Shown piece after piece: positions 1 to 13,114 of a stretch of DNA of 64,000 nt (positions are counted from its first letter, which is position 1; each line of letters starts with the position of its first letter). The position numbers were made by a program, and so were the translations under genes. Source of the stretch: Casuarius casuarius (taxonomy: Eukaryota > Chordata > Aves > Casuariiformes > Casuariidae); NCBI GenBank assembly GCA_003342895.1, contig PTFA01000020.1, positions 5,349,644 to 5,413,643 on the forward strand. The letters run 5' to 3'. The notes beneath the pieces are model-generated. The model did no database searches. It saw only the letters and a list, made by a program, of their open reading frames with translations, and was not told where the DNA came from.

Positions 1-2333
1 ATAATTATGTACGTATCACTAAACAAGTCATACATTCTTGTATCCTTATTATCCCACCTCTTCTGCAAAAGCAGTACTATTTTGGTGTCTAAAACAGAAC
101 AACATTTGGCTGACATTTTGGTAGGAATCTCTTTCAGAACACGTTATTTATTGTTTACAGAGTTTCCTGTTAGCAGAGAGTTAGAGATCAGGAAGCAGGT
201 GAGTGAAAGAATGCATATGCATCAAAAGTAAGGTGGAAAGCCAATGCCTGGCATATGCAGGTACAAGCAACTAAAGAAGTTTGATAATTAGAGAGTAATG
301 CAAAGAAAGCTAGAACATTATAGACACTGGAGATTAGAGAGGGGAGGGAAAGGCTGATAGCAAAGGTAGTCATATCTGTACAGGAGCGGGAAACCTGAGT
401 CTTTGCAAGGGCATTCATGAATGAAGCAGCAGGCAAGCGAGGCTGCCCAAGGATGGTGTACACAACAGCTCGGCCAACAGGGCTGCGTGTCCTCATAAAT
501 CCTATCCGGCTTCACGAGCACTATTTGTAACCAATAGCTTTGTGAACTGGGTCATCTGCTTGTAGCAGGGATTTGGCACTATGGGAGACCATGGGGAAAG
601 CTGCAACAAAGGCATCAAGGAGCCATCGACACTGAACGGCTTGTGCTTGTCTCAAAGCTCAGGGCTGCTGCCAGCTTGGCTCTTGCCCTGGATGGAGGTT
701 TTTCTTCCTAAGGATTTCTGCAGATAGCAAGGGAAGAAGTCGAAGTCCTCCCCTAGCTGAACACCCTGGAAGACCTTCGCTTTTCTCCAACTTTATACAT
801 GATCAAAGTCCCTGCGGGGAAGGTGTAGGAGGGCACTAGTTTAAAAGACACATTCCTCCAAGCCAGGAGAGTGACTCTGTAACGGCACGGAGCAAGCAGG
901 AAGCGCAAGGGAAGCAGAAGGTGCTTTGTGCTCTGCAAAAACTTGGATGAAACCAGGGACTCTGTTCTCAGAGGACAAGAAAATGTAAGGAGGCATTAAT
1001 AACCAGGGAGAGACATGATGAGCTAGACGAGCTTAGTTCTCCAAAGTCTGCACAGTCTGGAAGCAGTCCAGGAAGTCTGTGCAGCTCCCTAATAATCCTT
1101 CTGGGGAAGGCAGTAAAAGATTAGTTTCTGTTAATGAAAAGGAGCAAATATTATCTGCATGAAAGTTTTTGCTTTTACAAAAGCAGGTCCATCCATGAGA
1201 TGGCAGATCTACCTTAGACCTAATCCCAGATGAGGTTACTCTTTCAGGATGCTTTCTTGGCAGGATTCCCCTAAATTAATTAGCTACTACTTGTAAGCAT
1301 TTTTCTGTAGAAATCTCTGAAGATACATACTAGAGATGTGGGTGGATGGATGGGCATACTGCCCACCCCTCAGGAATAGAGCTTTCACTTCTGTTGATAC
1401 CATTAACAAATGAAATTATCCTGATAAAACAGATAAGCACATACAAATAATACAGTGATACGTTAGATACAACTACAAGTGCCTGTAAGGGATCATTCAC
1501 ACAAAGAGAAAGCATTTTAATGGGTAAGAAGTTTTTTTTATGTTTATTTATTTAAAGTGCAATTCCTAAGGTGTTCTGTAACAGAACACAAGAGTCACAA
1601 GTGCATCCTGCAGGATGAGAGATCTTTACATTCTAAGATAGTTACCCAAAGGCAAGGGATAGAGACCTAAGTCCAAGCTATTTAAAACTAAACTGTACAC
1701 TTGAGAATATAATTCAGACCATAAAATTGCTTTAACAGGATTAGATGATGCAAAGGGTCCTTTTAATGTTTGCTTTAAACCACAAAAGAAACAGAATAGT
1801 ATGCTCATGATACTAAACTTCTATAAAATTTGCATATAGGGACTGTTCTAATGGAATCATGCTATTAAGAATAGTGACATTATGATGTGGCTCACTACTG
1901 GCATCTGTATCTGCAGATTTCTCAGTTTGCCCTACCTTAATGCACGCTAAAAAATAAGAGTGGAGGGAATGACTGAAGCTGCTGCAAATTCCCATGTAGT
2001 ATTTCTGTACAAATACAGTGAGCATGGACTGCCTTCTAATACAGACTTGAATTATTAAAAAGCATACTACATTAATAATTTAAAAGAGCTATTTGGTTCA
2101 TCATTACTGCATTTCCCTCTTCCTGTCCCCTCTGCTATGGCCTTGGTCCTGCAACCACTACTGACTTCAACAGGGCTGCGCACAGGCACAAATTGCTTAG
2201 CTTTTTGGAACAACTTAAGGGATTAAGGCCTAAATCTAAAAGCTACACATTAATATTGTGCTAGTATTAATTTATTATGATCTTTTATCTACCTAACCTT
2301 TTAAAAGCCATTTGAATATTATTTTATACTCAC
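1..2333. other. Partial INPP4B intron after exon 11; no gene seen
   Basis: No exon-like segment with INPP4B similarity is visible on either strand. The sequence is ordinary AT-rich intron. A stretch near 2,140-2,190 (GGTCCTGCAACCACTACTGACTTCAACAGGG and on) resembles the old 'tgacttcaatggga' type dispersed repeat common in sauropsid genomes, but it is too short and decayed to name. Confidence 0.6.
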
Positions 2334-2431
2334 AATCAGGAGGCATTTTTTCTGTAAACAGCTTGTAATATTCTTTCAGAAGTTCTAAGTTTTCCTGGTT
2401 AATGTTTTCCTGCAAAGTAGTATCTCCGAAC
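2334..2431 (-). CDS. INPP4B: INPP4B exon 11, last exon inside the window (98 bp)
   Basis: The acceptor is GTGCTTTTTTAG and the donor is GATT|GTGAGT. One G completes Arg, then [20 protein letters not shown] and [12 protein letters not shown], with T left to begin the Tyr (or Cys) codon of the next exon. Human INPP4B has [20 protein letters not shown]. The next exons, which carry the catalytic CKSAKDR loop and the C-terminus, are not found in bases 1-2,333 and must lie outside the window to the left. The frame can be read a short way into the intron, but the homology ends at MPPD, exactly at the donor. Confidence 0.96.
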
Positions 2432-4832
2432 CTAAAAAAGCACAGAAAAGCGATGAAAAAACCTAAAAGACAAAGCCAAACCATCCTTCAGAATACATTT
2501 CTTGCACAAATGAAGTACTCTGAGTTGAATGTGTAAGATTTTATCAAAGGTACAGTTACGAATCTGCCATGTGTTTTGGAGCTAATATTTGGGAATAAAG
2601 TAATAGCCCATGGATACCTCTTCCAAAAAACATATGGACAAAGTAATCTCTTTGCAGACAACCATTCAGTTAAGCACAAATCCTGTTTCCCTTTACAAAT
2701 CCTGAACAAATGCAAGGGGTTTCTGTGGCAATTTCAAATGCCATCATGGGCAGAGAACACCACCTCCTACATCTCTTACCTCTGCTGTTGCTCAGCTATA
2801 TTAATTTCTGCCAGAGTCAGTAGATGATACTGAAGTCACACAAGATGGAAGAGATACAAACATCAGGAGGAAAACTTGCTGGCAAACTATTTTCTGGCAC
2901 AGGAGCGCTCTGGTCAGAACATTTGCTACAAATAGTCAAACTGATTACCTCCCTGGGCCCTTTTGACCCCATACTGCTCCTGAACTGTTAGTTTTCTCGG
3001 TTTCCTGTGTCTGAAACTGATGAGAAAACTGTCTTCTCTGCTGTTGAGCAGTGATTTCCCCACCAAGCTCCACACAGTTGTGACCCGCAAGCTAGGTGAC
3101 TTCAGCTGCCTGCAGCATGCGGACATCGGCAGTCGCCCTGCCGTGCTGCAGCTCAGCTCGGGGGCTGTTCTGGGGTCTCTTTCAGCAGTCAGGTTTACTG
3201 GGCAACACAGCACCCCAGTCGCCATCATCTTGCTCCCCCTAGAAAACCCAGGCATCAGGATGCCATTACAGTCCTCTAAGAACTGGCCATAGCTACACAG
3301 GCAACTGTCTTCCTCTCTGAGACCAAAATTTCTACAACAGGGAAGTCTCACACAGGCTAAAGCAAAATCTTCTGGTACTTCTACTGTGACAGATATGGAA
3401 GAGAGGAATGTCCCCTGGGCAGTTAAGGCCAAATTTTTATGGCTTATCTTTAGATTAGCCTTGACAAGAAGAAACAGAAGATAGAAGAGGAGATGGAGGA
3501 GCACAGAAATAGACATGGACAGGTAAGTGAGAAATTCATGTAGACAAAAGGGGAAACAAATCAGAAGATACTAAACATGCTGCTATGGCATGTAGAAGGG
3601 GATCAAGTACTTAAGTGGGCCAGAAAGGGAAAAGTGGTTACTTCCTCGATAGCTATTGCTGCCCTGCTACATGAGAGTATTTATTTTAAATCACATATAT
3701 TCTCATCTATGGTTTACTGAAAATAGAGAAGTAACATATTCTAGCAATTTATCACAAAGCATTATTTCTATTCTCATGTTCACTCTCCAAGCTCTAAACT
3801 TCAGGAGTCAAATAATATCATCACTCAACTGTGAAAAGTCTCCCACAAACATCTACAAAGCTCCCTTAGAGCTCCTCCTTGAAAGTTGCCTTAAAAGTCC
3901 TCCTTGAAAGTTGCCTTCTACCCAGCTGTCTACAAAGAACAGCAAGTCAAGCTTGGGTTGTGCTTACATTCTTGCCTACCATCCAGGTTAATGTTTTTTC
4001 ACTGTCTCCCTGTATTTCTCCACCTACGCCTAGATTGATTTTGGTTTTGAGGTTGTACAGAATGCAATCTAAAGGTATGTATTATGTCTCTTAGATGCTC
4101 TGTTGCTAAAACTAGTAAACAAATGTAGTTCCCTTATTGTAGATGCCAGCCTTGCAATTTTAGCACTGCACAAACTTGATTATTTAACATGACCCACAGA
4201 TGTCGTCCTTTTGGGAGAAAAAATTAATAGCCTGATGAATCCTTGACTAAAATTGTAACTAGCTTCAAGTAATCTTTTCAGAGGACTACTATTTACACCT
4301 TGGAATTTTAACATCAGCCTTCATGTTTCTACAAACACACTACTAACATATTCCATATTAACTATCCCTCCTCAATCCTGTAAGATAAAACAAAACTGAG
4401 AAAAACATGTTCTCTTTATGGTCTGTGACTTGTCTGGCGTCTTCAGCTCCACCTCTGAGATAATAAAAATTTGGAATTTTCAACCTCATGCTTCAAAGGG
4501 CCAAAATTCTGCACACTAATAAACTTCTACCTTTGTGAACTAGAAATCCATTTCATATCTGCAACCAAGGAAAACTTGGTCTTAACTGTGTGAAATAAAG
4601 TCCTGCATATATCATATTTTTATTTGGCGTTTGTCATTACTTTGCATTATTTCATAGCTCATGCTTACTTCCTTTAATTAATTTTTAAATACATACCAAG
4701 TGAACCTGAGATGGTCCAAGGACATACAATAAAAAAAAGATCGCTTTGTAATCCTGTGAGAGAGATCCTGTGCTAGCACAGCATCCTCAGATAGAAATTA
4801 AAATACGAGCTTTTCTGAAGGTGGTGTCTTAC
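2432..4832. other. INPP4B intron between exons 10 and 11 (2.4 kb)
   Basis: This intron contains a 196-codon open frame on the minus strand (2,926-3,516) that I judge to be chance, and a 25-bp imperfect tandem duplication near 3,874. Otherwise nothing recognisable. Confidence 0.7.
3874..3917. repeat. 25-bp tandem duplication (about 1.8 copies)
   Basis: CCTCCTTGAAAGTTGCCTT occurs at 3,874 and again at 3,899, separated by AAAAGT; the period is 25 bp and the shared part is identical. Confidence 0.85.
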
Positions 4833-4973
4833 CTCTCTGCAAGTGTTTGCTGTTCATTGATTCCAACATTAAAGAGTACTGGATACATGCGAAGTAGCTT
4901 TCCCTCTTTAATCTCTTGCGGCAGCAACTCAAACATCTTTGCTGGAAGCTGGACCTCTATAACATAATGTTCA
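4833..4973 (-). CDS. INPP4B: INPP4B exon 10 of those visible (141 bp)
   Basis: The acceptor is TTTTTTTCCTAG and the donor is GAG|GTAAGA. One base completes Arg, then [40 protein letters not shown] and QQTLAE, plus AG of the next Arg. The run [20 protein letters not shown], spanning the junction with exon 11, is identical in human INPP4A and INPP4B and marks the start of the conserved C-terminal phosphatase half. The frame-compatible join with exon 11 recreates that signature exactly, which confirms both splice sites. Confidence 0.97.
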
Positions 4974-7900
4974 CTAGGAAAAAAAAAGAGGGGAATATTG
5001 ATTGGTTTGCTTGAAATTATAACTTTCCTAGGTTATAGAGAATGTTTGGGATTATAAATCAATTCCCTTTGCTCTCTTCAATTGTGCTAAACTGTAAAAT
5101 GTGAAGATCCAGCTTGCTTGTTTTAAGAGCGTAAGAAATTTATATGGAAATAGGCAGGTGTATATATAATTATATTCTCTAGCTTAATACTGACTTCTTT
5201 ACTGAAGTGAAAATAGGAATAAAAGTGAAAGCAGTAAAAAAAAAAAAAAAAAAAGTCTTTGCTTCTTTATCACTCTCTGCCAAAATATCAGTGAGAACAC
5301 CTCAACTCTTAACATGCATTTTTTTTGAGCTATAAAACCACTTCCTTTCAAGGAGCCAGAACTTGATCCTGTAACCATTCTAAATACAATATGCATAATG
5401 GCCCACACTCAGCAAAAACTCCGCATCAAATTGAGAACAAAATTCCCATTTTCTTCAGTGGCTGGATTTTCTCTGCATGGTTAGGAAGCATCACCATGCC
5501 AAAACTGATTCCATGAAGATAATAATTAAATGCACAGGCTCATTACACAAACTTGAATCCTATTTTGGAAGTGATATGATACAACAGTTTTGGTTTTAAG
5601 TTTGTGTTCACAGCCTGACTTTATGGAAAACACTATACTTAGGCTGTCAGTCCAAATTTTGTTTATGTCCTTCATTGTGAAACCTTGAATTTCACCTGTC
5701 TTTGAGGATTGATGCCTGACCCGACACAACAGAAATGACAGAGGGGGAAGGGGGGGGGAAGGGAAAGCTCTACTCCCCAGGTAAGTCTGTCAGGTGTGCA
5801 TTTTATTTAATTCATCCCTGTAAAGGAAATAGAGTTAGCAAGGACAACAGCAAAAGAACTCCTTACAAATGAACTTTGCTTAGCAACATTCGTTCTCAGC
5901 CCACATGTTAGCACTCCTAGTTGCTGTCAAATGCCACCAGGACATGTGTGTGTGATGGAGTGCTTTCAGGAGGTTCAGAAGAAATGTTGGTTTTGTCTAA
6001 TCTAAAGGACGCGTGCCACTGAACCAAAAGTGTCACCAAACCACTGCATCGCTACATTTCACACCCCAGAATCACTACAGATCTTTCAATGTGCGAAAGA
6101 ACATTGAGAAATGCCAACCTTTAAGCATGATAAATTAACATCAGTACCACTTTTTAAGAGCTTCCCCTTGCACATTCCACTTTTTACACATTTTTTCAAG
6201 TCTCAGGGATAATCTGTTGAGTGGCACCATCCCTTTATCATCCTAACTTTTAAAAATCTGTAGCCGATTGCACAATGACAACATCCCATTTCTGATCATT
6301 CGGAAAAAGACTATTTTACTCTGAGGAAGAGCTATCAGAAGAGTCCGGCAGTAATAGCGATGTCAGGTGAAAAACAGATCCAAGTACCAAGATCTGGAGA
6401 AATAATTTAACCCTAATTCACCAAAACTTTACAGGTCCTATGCTTCTACTTAAGAAACAGTAATAAAACAATAAATTTTCCTGTCATGTAGTTTTTCTCT
6501 TTTATGGCTAGATTCAGTGTAGCAATACTAGGCGGTTTTGGCATGAGAGAAGTGGGAGATAGGCTGCTACATTTACCAATGAGAAGATGACTTGGCATAA
6601 AATCACAATTTTTAACTTTTAATCATCTCTGAAGAAAAGCGGGTGGTGAAAAACCCGACATATTCAAGAGGGTAATAACAAATCATTATTTATTTCAGGA
6701 CTCATTATTTAAATTTAGGTATTACATATTTAAACATATCACTAAATGTTTCACTAAAACATGACTGCTTGAGATTATTCCTGTCTTTGACTTTACTTCC
6801 CTTATTCTCTAACATTCGCTACCACCACGCACGAAGATATGCCTAGACAAACCCTTGCAGTCCTGTTCGAATGCTTCTGTCAACCACCCCAGGCAGCTGC
6901 AGGCTACGGCCCCTGCAGCAGGGAGCCAGCTCCTTGCAGCCGACCGAAATTGCCCACTCATGGTTCACTGCAACGAACACACAACAAGTTGCTGACAGGC
7001 ACCTTTGCTTTGCTCTGTAACAGGAGGAGTGCACAGGCATTGCGGTTCAGCTGTGAAGTGCTTTTGCCAGCTCTGCTTCTAGCTAAGTGACAACTTTTTA
7101 AATCACTTCAGTGTGACTGTAAGTGGCTTGCCTGATCACACTCTTCGTTGAAAACGTATTAAAGCTCTGCAATGCCTCAAAGTTCATGCACACAATCAAA
7201 TAAATGCTATCAAAGGAATAAAAAATACATATATATATATATACACATTAACAACTTTCATCTATAATAAAAGAACCCAAATGCCTGAGCTGACCTGTAT
7301 TCTGTCTGCATGCCAGGCGTCAGGCACCCCCAGCAACAGGTTAGCACGCTACTGCTCACTGCCATGCTCTTTAGATTGACTTGCTTTAGACATTAAAAAC
7401 TTGGGCTTAAGCACTTCCCTGGAAAACCAATTACAAGTGAATGCTCTGACTCTGCAAAGTAACAACTGGTAGATTAATTATCTGCCTTGAGCTTCTGCAG
7501 TATTTAAGTCTAATTTTGCTGTATAAAATTCACCCCCCAAAATAATAACTGAAATGGTCTGAAAACTGCGTGCTTTTCTTTTAAACTTTAATTAGAAAAC
7601 AGTCGGCTGTTCTGCTACCTTCTCTTTGTATTATTCACTTCCAACGCTCTCTGATAGGAGCTGTCTCTTCATAGCCATAACAGCACTGGGGCTCCGCACC
7701 AGCCTTACAGATTTTTTTTAGACTGCTACCATTTCCATCCAGTGAACACCTGCCAGTAAGTACAGTATAGCAATCATAGGCAGCAACTCTTCTCCCAAAA
7801 GACTGACTACTCCATCAATCCAGAATGCCTGAGGCGGATTAAAGCTCAAGTCTCTTTCAAAACCAGGACCTCCCGGTGCGACAGTTCAGTGTACCACAGC

Positions 7901-8970
7901 GATGGCAGCGAGCCAGCAACTGCGGCTGCTGGATTTCTCAAGATTTTTGACTGGTGCGATTTACAAAGGATGCATTTCTGCTGTTTTATCTACACACCAT
8001 AATTATTCTTAATTATTCCCCAATGTGTTGCCTATCATATGCTGGCCTTCCTGCTCTTTATTTCAATCCTTTCTCAGAAGGCCCATAGGATGAAAGTGAA
8101 TCATCCAGAATAATTAAGTAAATTAGTGGTGAATGCCCCCTTCAGAGGAAAGATATCTTTTCTAAAAGTTGCTGCTTTTAGTCAAATTGAGTTTACAGTC
8201 ATCTTAAGAATAATGGTACTATTAAAGATGTGATCTCTGCAACACTAAGATCATTTAGAAGTTCAGACTAGAACAATAATGAAGACGAAAAACCCATTCG
8301 CCACACGTAACAATCTTTTTAACCCTATTACTGCAACAGTTAATGAAGTATTTCAGTTTATGTCCTGATCTTTAGCATTGCTTATGTGAAATGCATAATT
8401 TGTAAGTCACTTTGTACAAGGATTTCAGATGCTACGTATTTCCTGTATGATCTTCAGCAAATGAATTGGCTTCATTTTTCAAAAGTGACCACTAATTTTT
8501 GGCATCCTAATTTTTCAGCTTCCATCTTCAGACAATCAAGGCCTAACTCTTGCAGATGTTATGTCATTTGTCACACTGAAATATAAGTTCTGGACACCTC
8601 AAAACCAAAGCACCTTGCGTTAGAGGACACTTTTATAGACGTTGACCTTGCCTCTTCTCTGTGATTCAGTGTCTGGATATGTAAAATGCAACAGAAATTC
8701 AGCACACAACTCAGAGAAATTTTTACAATTAATTTGTATTAATAATTGCAACCTTCAGATCCTCATCAGGAAAGTAACAGGGAGCCCATAGGATTACCAC
8801 CTTTACAGCTTCCTACAATCTTACTCACATCTCCATTAACCTAACGAAAAGTAAAACCATTGTGTTCTCCACATAAGCGAACTCAGCAACATGAAAACGA
8901 TTATCTGGATCTCCACGTGCTACAGGTTAAAGCTACGTGCCATAGGCTCCAGGAAGCAGAAAATTCTTAC
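4974..8970. other. INPP4B intron between exons 9 and 10 (4.0 kb)
   Basis: No coding similarity seen. It holds an A-tract (5,236-5,254), a purine G-run tract (5,742-5,763) and a short TA repeat (about 7,228-7,241). Confidence 0.7.
5742..5763 (+). repeat. G-run tract, possible G-quadruplex
   Basis: Runs of 5, 9 and 3 G are separated by AA. The middle run can supply two tetrads' worth of guanine tracts, so a four-tract quadruplex is possible on the plus strand (the non-template strand of nothing known here; it is template for INPP4B). Confidence 0.5.
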
Positions 8971-9088
8971 CGCCTTCCACTTATAATAGGCAAAAAGTCT
9001 TCTGATTTGGCTTCAATGATTTTAAACATCACTTTCTGCAAATCTGAAATTCCCACAGCCATGTCTTCCAGCATACCTGCTTCTTCAC
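8971..9088 (-). CDS. INPP4B: INPP4B exon 9 of those visible (118 bp)
   Basis: The acceptor is CTTTCTGTATAG and the donor is GGCG|GTAAGA. Two bases complete Ser (A|GT), then [20 protein letters not shown] and [18 protein letters not shown], with CG left to start an Arg. Human INPP4B reads [20 protein letters not shown], so identity is high except at the EEA/DEI start and near the end ([11 protein letters not shown] against SNDVLPVITGR). The MLEDM-GI-DL core is also present in INPP4A. No catalytic residues. Confidence 0.96.
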
Positions 9089-10176
9089 CTATACAGAAAG
9101 ATTACAGAGGTTATTTACAGAGCGGACTGATCAGTCACCAACTAGGTTATGGTAAGGCAATATGTGGACTATATTTTCCAGTCTGTGCATCTAAAATCAC
9201 AACCCTAGATCCACATTGAAGGAGCCTACATGAAAGCAGACTGATTTGCAGAACTGCTGACAATTCTCTGTGGCCCAAGTGATAACTATGAGCGTTAAGC
9301 ATTTCTGAAAAATCAGCCTGCTATATATGGGAATAGAATAGCCTTAGAAAAAACACTTTTGTCCATTCTGAAAGTGTTTTTAAAGACTGTCCTGCTGTTA
9401 GAGAACAAAGGTTTTGAGAACAACGACAAGCACACTGCAAAGGGAGTCTGACAGCTGCCTCAGAGTAGCATCTGCAATTGCCTGGGAAAGGCAAAGTGCT
9501 GCACAAATGCTAAATCCCACTACTTTGGTCAAATTCTCTACTTGGGGGAAGAATTTCAATACATCTAGTTCAAGGCATTTTGAAGCGTATTGCAATTGCT
9601 CTCTCTCAATGTCCTTTTTAATAGCTATCAAACAATGGCATCTGTAGCAAGTTGGGAATTAAACAGTTTTCAAGCTATCTTCATATCACCAACACCGACA
9701 TGCGGTTCCCAGAAATGCTGACAGGGCTAAGGTTTAGAGAGTCAGTAACTCTTTAAACCTGCTATTTGTGTTAGCTTTATAAACCTGATATGTGTCAGGC
9801 TAAATAACTCTACAAATATAGACTACTTTTTTAATTATTAAAAACAAAAGTTCCCCTAGCCGTATCGATGACACTAGTCTCCTGTATTTAAGACCATGCA
9901 GTCCAGCACTCTCGGTGGAACAATCAGCAGCGAGCACTCTCAAAGAAATTGAAAAATAAAATACAAAATACATAATTTTTGATGCGGAATTGGCATGCAG
10001 CACTATACCAGTGGCTTCAACTGTGCTATTATATGTAAGCCTACTGTCTACTAATGGGTAATATGTGTTGATTCAATAAGCCAAATTCCTCAAAGTGGGA
10101 TACAGGTTAAAATAAACCTACCGGGCAAACTTCTTGTTTGTATGCATAAGGATCTTTGTTCAAGAACAATACTTAC
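9089..10176. other. INPP4B intron between exons 8 and 9 (1.1 kb)
   Basis: Ordinary intron sequence; I see no repeats or coding similarity. Confidence 0.7.
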
Positions 10177-10300
10177 TATATGTACTAAGGAGTCCTTCAT
10201 ATTGCACAAGCAATCCCACAGTATGAAGCTGTTCTAAAAAGCCTTGGTCATGTAAACCTGTGTGCAATTTGATTATAAAGCCGCAGACCAATCCAGCGAG
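10177..10300 (-). CDS. INPP4B: INPP4B exon 8 of those visible (124 bp)
   Basis: The acceptor is CATTGTCTTTAAAG, an unusual AAAG ending preceded by a pyrimidine tract, and the donor is ATA|GTAAGT. The exon opens in phase 0 and encodes [20 protein letters not shown], then [20 protein letters not shown] and Y, leaving one base of the next Ser codon. Human INPP4B has [24 protein letters not shown]4A has the related ALICGFIIKLRNCLHDDG, so this block is conserved in both paralogues and is presumably part of the structured core leading into the phosphatase domain. Confidence 0.97.
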
Positions 10301-11313
10301 CTTTAAAGACAATGAAAAAAAATGTGAAATTAACAGATATGTTATAGTTAAAATAAGGCTTGCTATCATTGTACGCAATACAAGAAACATTCAGATACTG
10401 GAGAAAACAACAGATATTTAGTGACTGTGTCCATCACCTCATATTAAAATGTTATTGATGCATTTTGTGGTATAAAAGGCAGTAAAATATTTCCCTATTT
10501 TATACCAGAGAAGCTTCATTTGCTTCATAGGGTTATATGTGATTACACTGGCATACATGAGATGAGAACCTCCCTTGGCAGGCTATTAACAAATAAGGCT
10601 CTGCCTTCTGATGGATTTAAAAGCAGTCAGGTACCTAATGCAACTGGATCTCCTTGGCAGTTCCACCCTAACTCCTTAAGTAAAGCTGTATTTTTTTTCC
10701 AACATAAGGGAGAAATTAGACCAATCATTTAGAAATGATCTATCTGGAAAACACAATCCACAGAGAAAGACTGAAAGAACCTAAGTTATTTACCAAGTGA
10801 AGACAAGTCTGAGATGAGACGTGATAACAGACTTCAAACACATAAAATACTGCTACAAACTGAAAGGGAATAATCTGTTCTTCACTTCCAAGACAAACAG
10901 GAGAAAAAAATATCTGCTTGAATGGCAGCTAGAAATACTCATGCTGCACTTCAGCAAAAAACATCCAAAGGATGAGGAGAGATCAGTATTGGAATAGAGG
11001 ATCCGGGAAGACTGTAAAAATAGCTATGTGGGCCCTTCTTTATGCAGTGGGGAGGGATTAGGTAACCTCTTCTGGTCCATTCCAGATTATTTCTGTGACT
11101 CAGTGATTGAGTTACTATGGATTTTCATCTGCTGCTCATGTCTCCTTCACAGTATAAAATATTTAAGTGGGTGTAATGCCAAATATACGAAAAAGTTGTG
11201 TTAAATTGACCCCCTGCCCAACCCCACAAATACTGGCATGAAGTCCATTTTAGCAATGCCAGTAACCTACAACAGCCACCACAGTAGGAAATAAGTGACA
11301 TGAGATAACCTAC
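10301..11313. other. INPP4B intron between exons 7 and 8 (1.0 kb)
   Basis: Its lower-numbered half is unremarkable. Its higher-numbered half is a decayed CR1 3' end, listed separately. Confidence 0.7.
10797..11110 (+). mobile_element. Ancient CR1 LINE 3' end, degenerate
   Basis: The segment starts GAGATGAGACGTGATAACAG, followed by CTTCAAACACATAAAA, and ends near GGGATTAGGTAACCTCTTCT then GGTCCATTCCAG and TGACTCAGTGATTGA. These correspond in order to the CR1 3' region (GGGGAGACATGATAACAGTC, CTTCAAATATATAAAA, then TTGGATGACCTCT, GGTCCCTTCCA and the ATTCTATGATTCT tail). Spacing is collapsed compared with the consensus and divergence is high, so this is an old, dead copy in the plus orientation, opposite to the gene. 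Confidence 0.75.
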
Positions 11314-11486
11314 CGCTTGACTAAAGACAATGTCTCTCCTTAGGGTCAACATCAAACATTGTGGCAAACCGCATGCAAGTTCTTGGAGCAGAACAAATGT
11401 CATCGACTGCTTCGCCCTGGTCACCACCTCTCCCATGCAGTCCTTCAGTGTAATCACCAGGGGATAAAGCTGTTCATACCAGTCAC
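11314..11486 (-). CDS. INPP4B: INPP4B exon 7 of those visible (173 bp)
   Basis: The acceptor is TCTCGTTCCAG and the donor is GCG|GTAGGT. Two bases complete Gly, then 57 codons read [40 protein letters not shown] and [17 protein letters not shown]. Human INPP4B differs at only a handful of positions (for example [19 protein letters not shown]). The segment is hydrophobic and helical, with no charged linker. It starts the tight cluster of exons 7 to 9, separated by introns of only about 1 kb, in contrast to the 5-10 kb introns upstream. Confidence 0.97.
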
Positions 11487-11810
11487 CTGGAACGAGACAG
11501 AAAAGTTGTGGTAGAAATCCTTCTCAGCTTGGTGAGGGGGCTGCAGCGGTGGTGTAGATCCTCCCAGACTTCTCCCCGACACCGCAGCTCTGCCCCGACT
11601 GCTGGAGCACAGCAAACACCACCAAAGATTTGCTTAGAGGAAGGATTAGAGCTTACCATCGAGACTGGGGCTAAATCCTTGGCCTAAATCCAAATATATC
11701 CTGAAACAATGACTTTCTAAGGCAGACCTAGCTACTCTGTAAAACTCACGCTGAAGTGTTGTTCACAAAGCATGGATGGAGACACGTGAAAACCCATTTA
11801 GCACAAGATG

Positions 11811-11840
11811 AATACAGCGGAGAGGAATACAGCGGAGAGG
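11811..11840. repeat. 15-bp perfect tandem duplication
   Basis: AATACAGCGGAGAGG is present twice back to back with no mismatch. Confidence 0.95.
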
Positions 11841-13114
11841 AGGATCTTCTGTTCTTTCCAGCCCTGACAACCTTGCCATCCAAGCAAATAAAGTGCAGTC
11901 AGAAGAAGGGGAAGAGCCTATATTTAAGAAGAATTGGGTGCTGGAAGGCAAAACAAAAGAACAAGCAACCATCTGGGAAGGATATTATCTCTTCAATGTA
12001 CAGGCTGGAAAAATACTAACCTTCGGGTCACATTTCTTTTTCTTTTTTAGCTTCTCTCTATATTCTTCTCTTTAAATATTTAGAGATATTGAACTCATTA
12101 TTTTTTGAGTTATTCTGGGCAGACAGACTTATAACTATTTTGTAATATGTTTTGCTCTGTTGTTAAAGTGTATGTTAAGGAATATCATAAAAAATAGACT
12201 AGTGAAATACCTGAATGATGGGATTCCTCAGGACACTAAAAATGAAACAAAAGGATAACTAGGAATGGATGAAAAGTAGAATATAGCTGACCCAAACTTG
12301 TCTGATTAAATCCTGAAAAATTCAGGAATAGACTTATAACAAAAACAGACCTTCATTCAAGTTGCATATGGTTTGGCCTACCCCTCTCTAAGTAAAGCAA
12401 ATAAAAAAAGCTCCCCCCTTCATCTCAGTTTTATTGTTATAGTTTAAAAAGAAAGGTAGATCAACGCACCCAGAAAAATCTAAATTAAATGTAGGGAGTG
12501 AAACCACCTTAATATTGTCCATCACCAACTCATATTTTCTGTAAATTATTGTAGTTAAGAATCAAGGATAATTAAAATCTGTTCTATTTAAATTGTAATT
12601 ACGTGGGAGATAACAGCAAATTGTTTCAGGTAACATTCTGAGTCAGACCAAGACAAACTCACTAGTACTGAAGAAGTTCTTTAGGCAGGAAGACACGGCT
12701 GCCTGTTGGGAAGGTTACTTTGGCTATGCTATGGAAAAATACATAAATGAATAAAATTGCACCCACCCAAGCAGACTAGAGAGAACTCTGAAAGTTAGGA
12801 GAAACTGTAATAAATAAGGTGTATAAAGAAGGATGTAGGAGTAAGGTCAGAGCAGTCAGAGCAATTTGGGTCGCTTTGCAAACAATTTGTGGTCAGACAC
12901 AATGTGTTTTAACACAGTCATACATATTTAGGTGCAAGAAACACTGACTGGAGAACTGCTCCCTGGAAAAGAGCAAGTATGAAAAGGAAGTCGAGGCCAT
13001 CATGAACAAAACACAACATAAGCTGCCCCCAACTTCACACTAAAGCAAAGAGAGGTGATTTTATATACAACACTGACTAAAAGAGTACTGATAAACGGCA
13101 TGCCAAGGCCTGGA

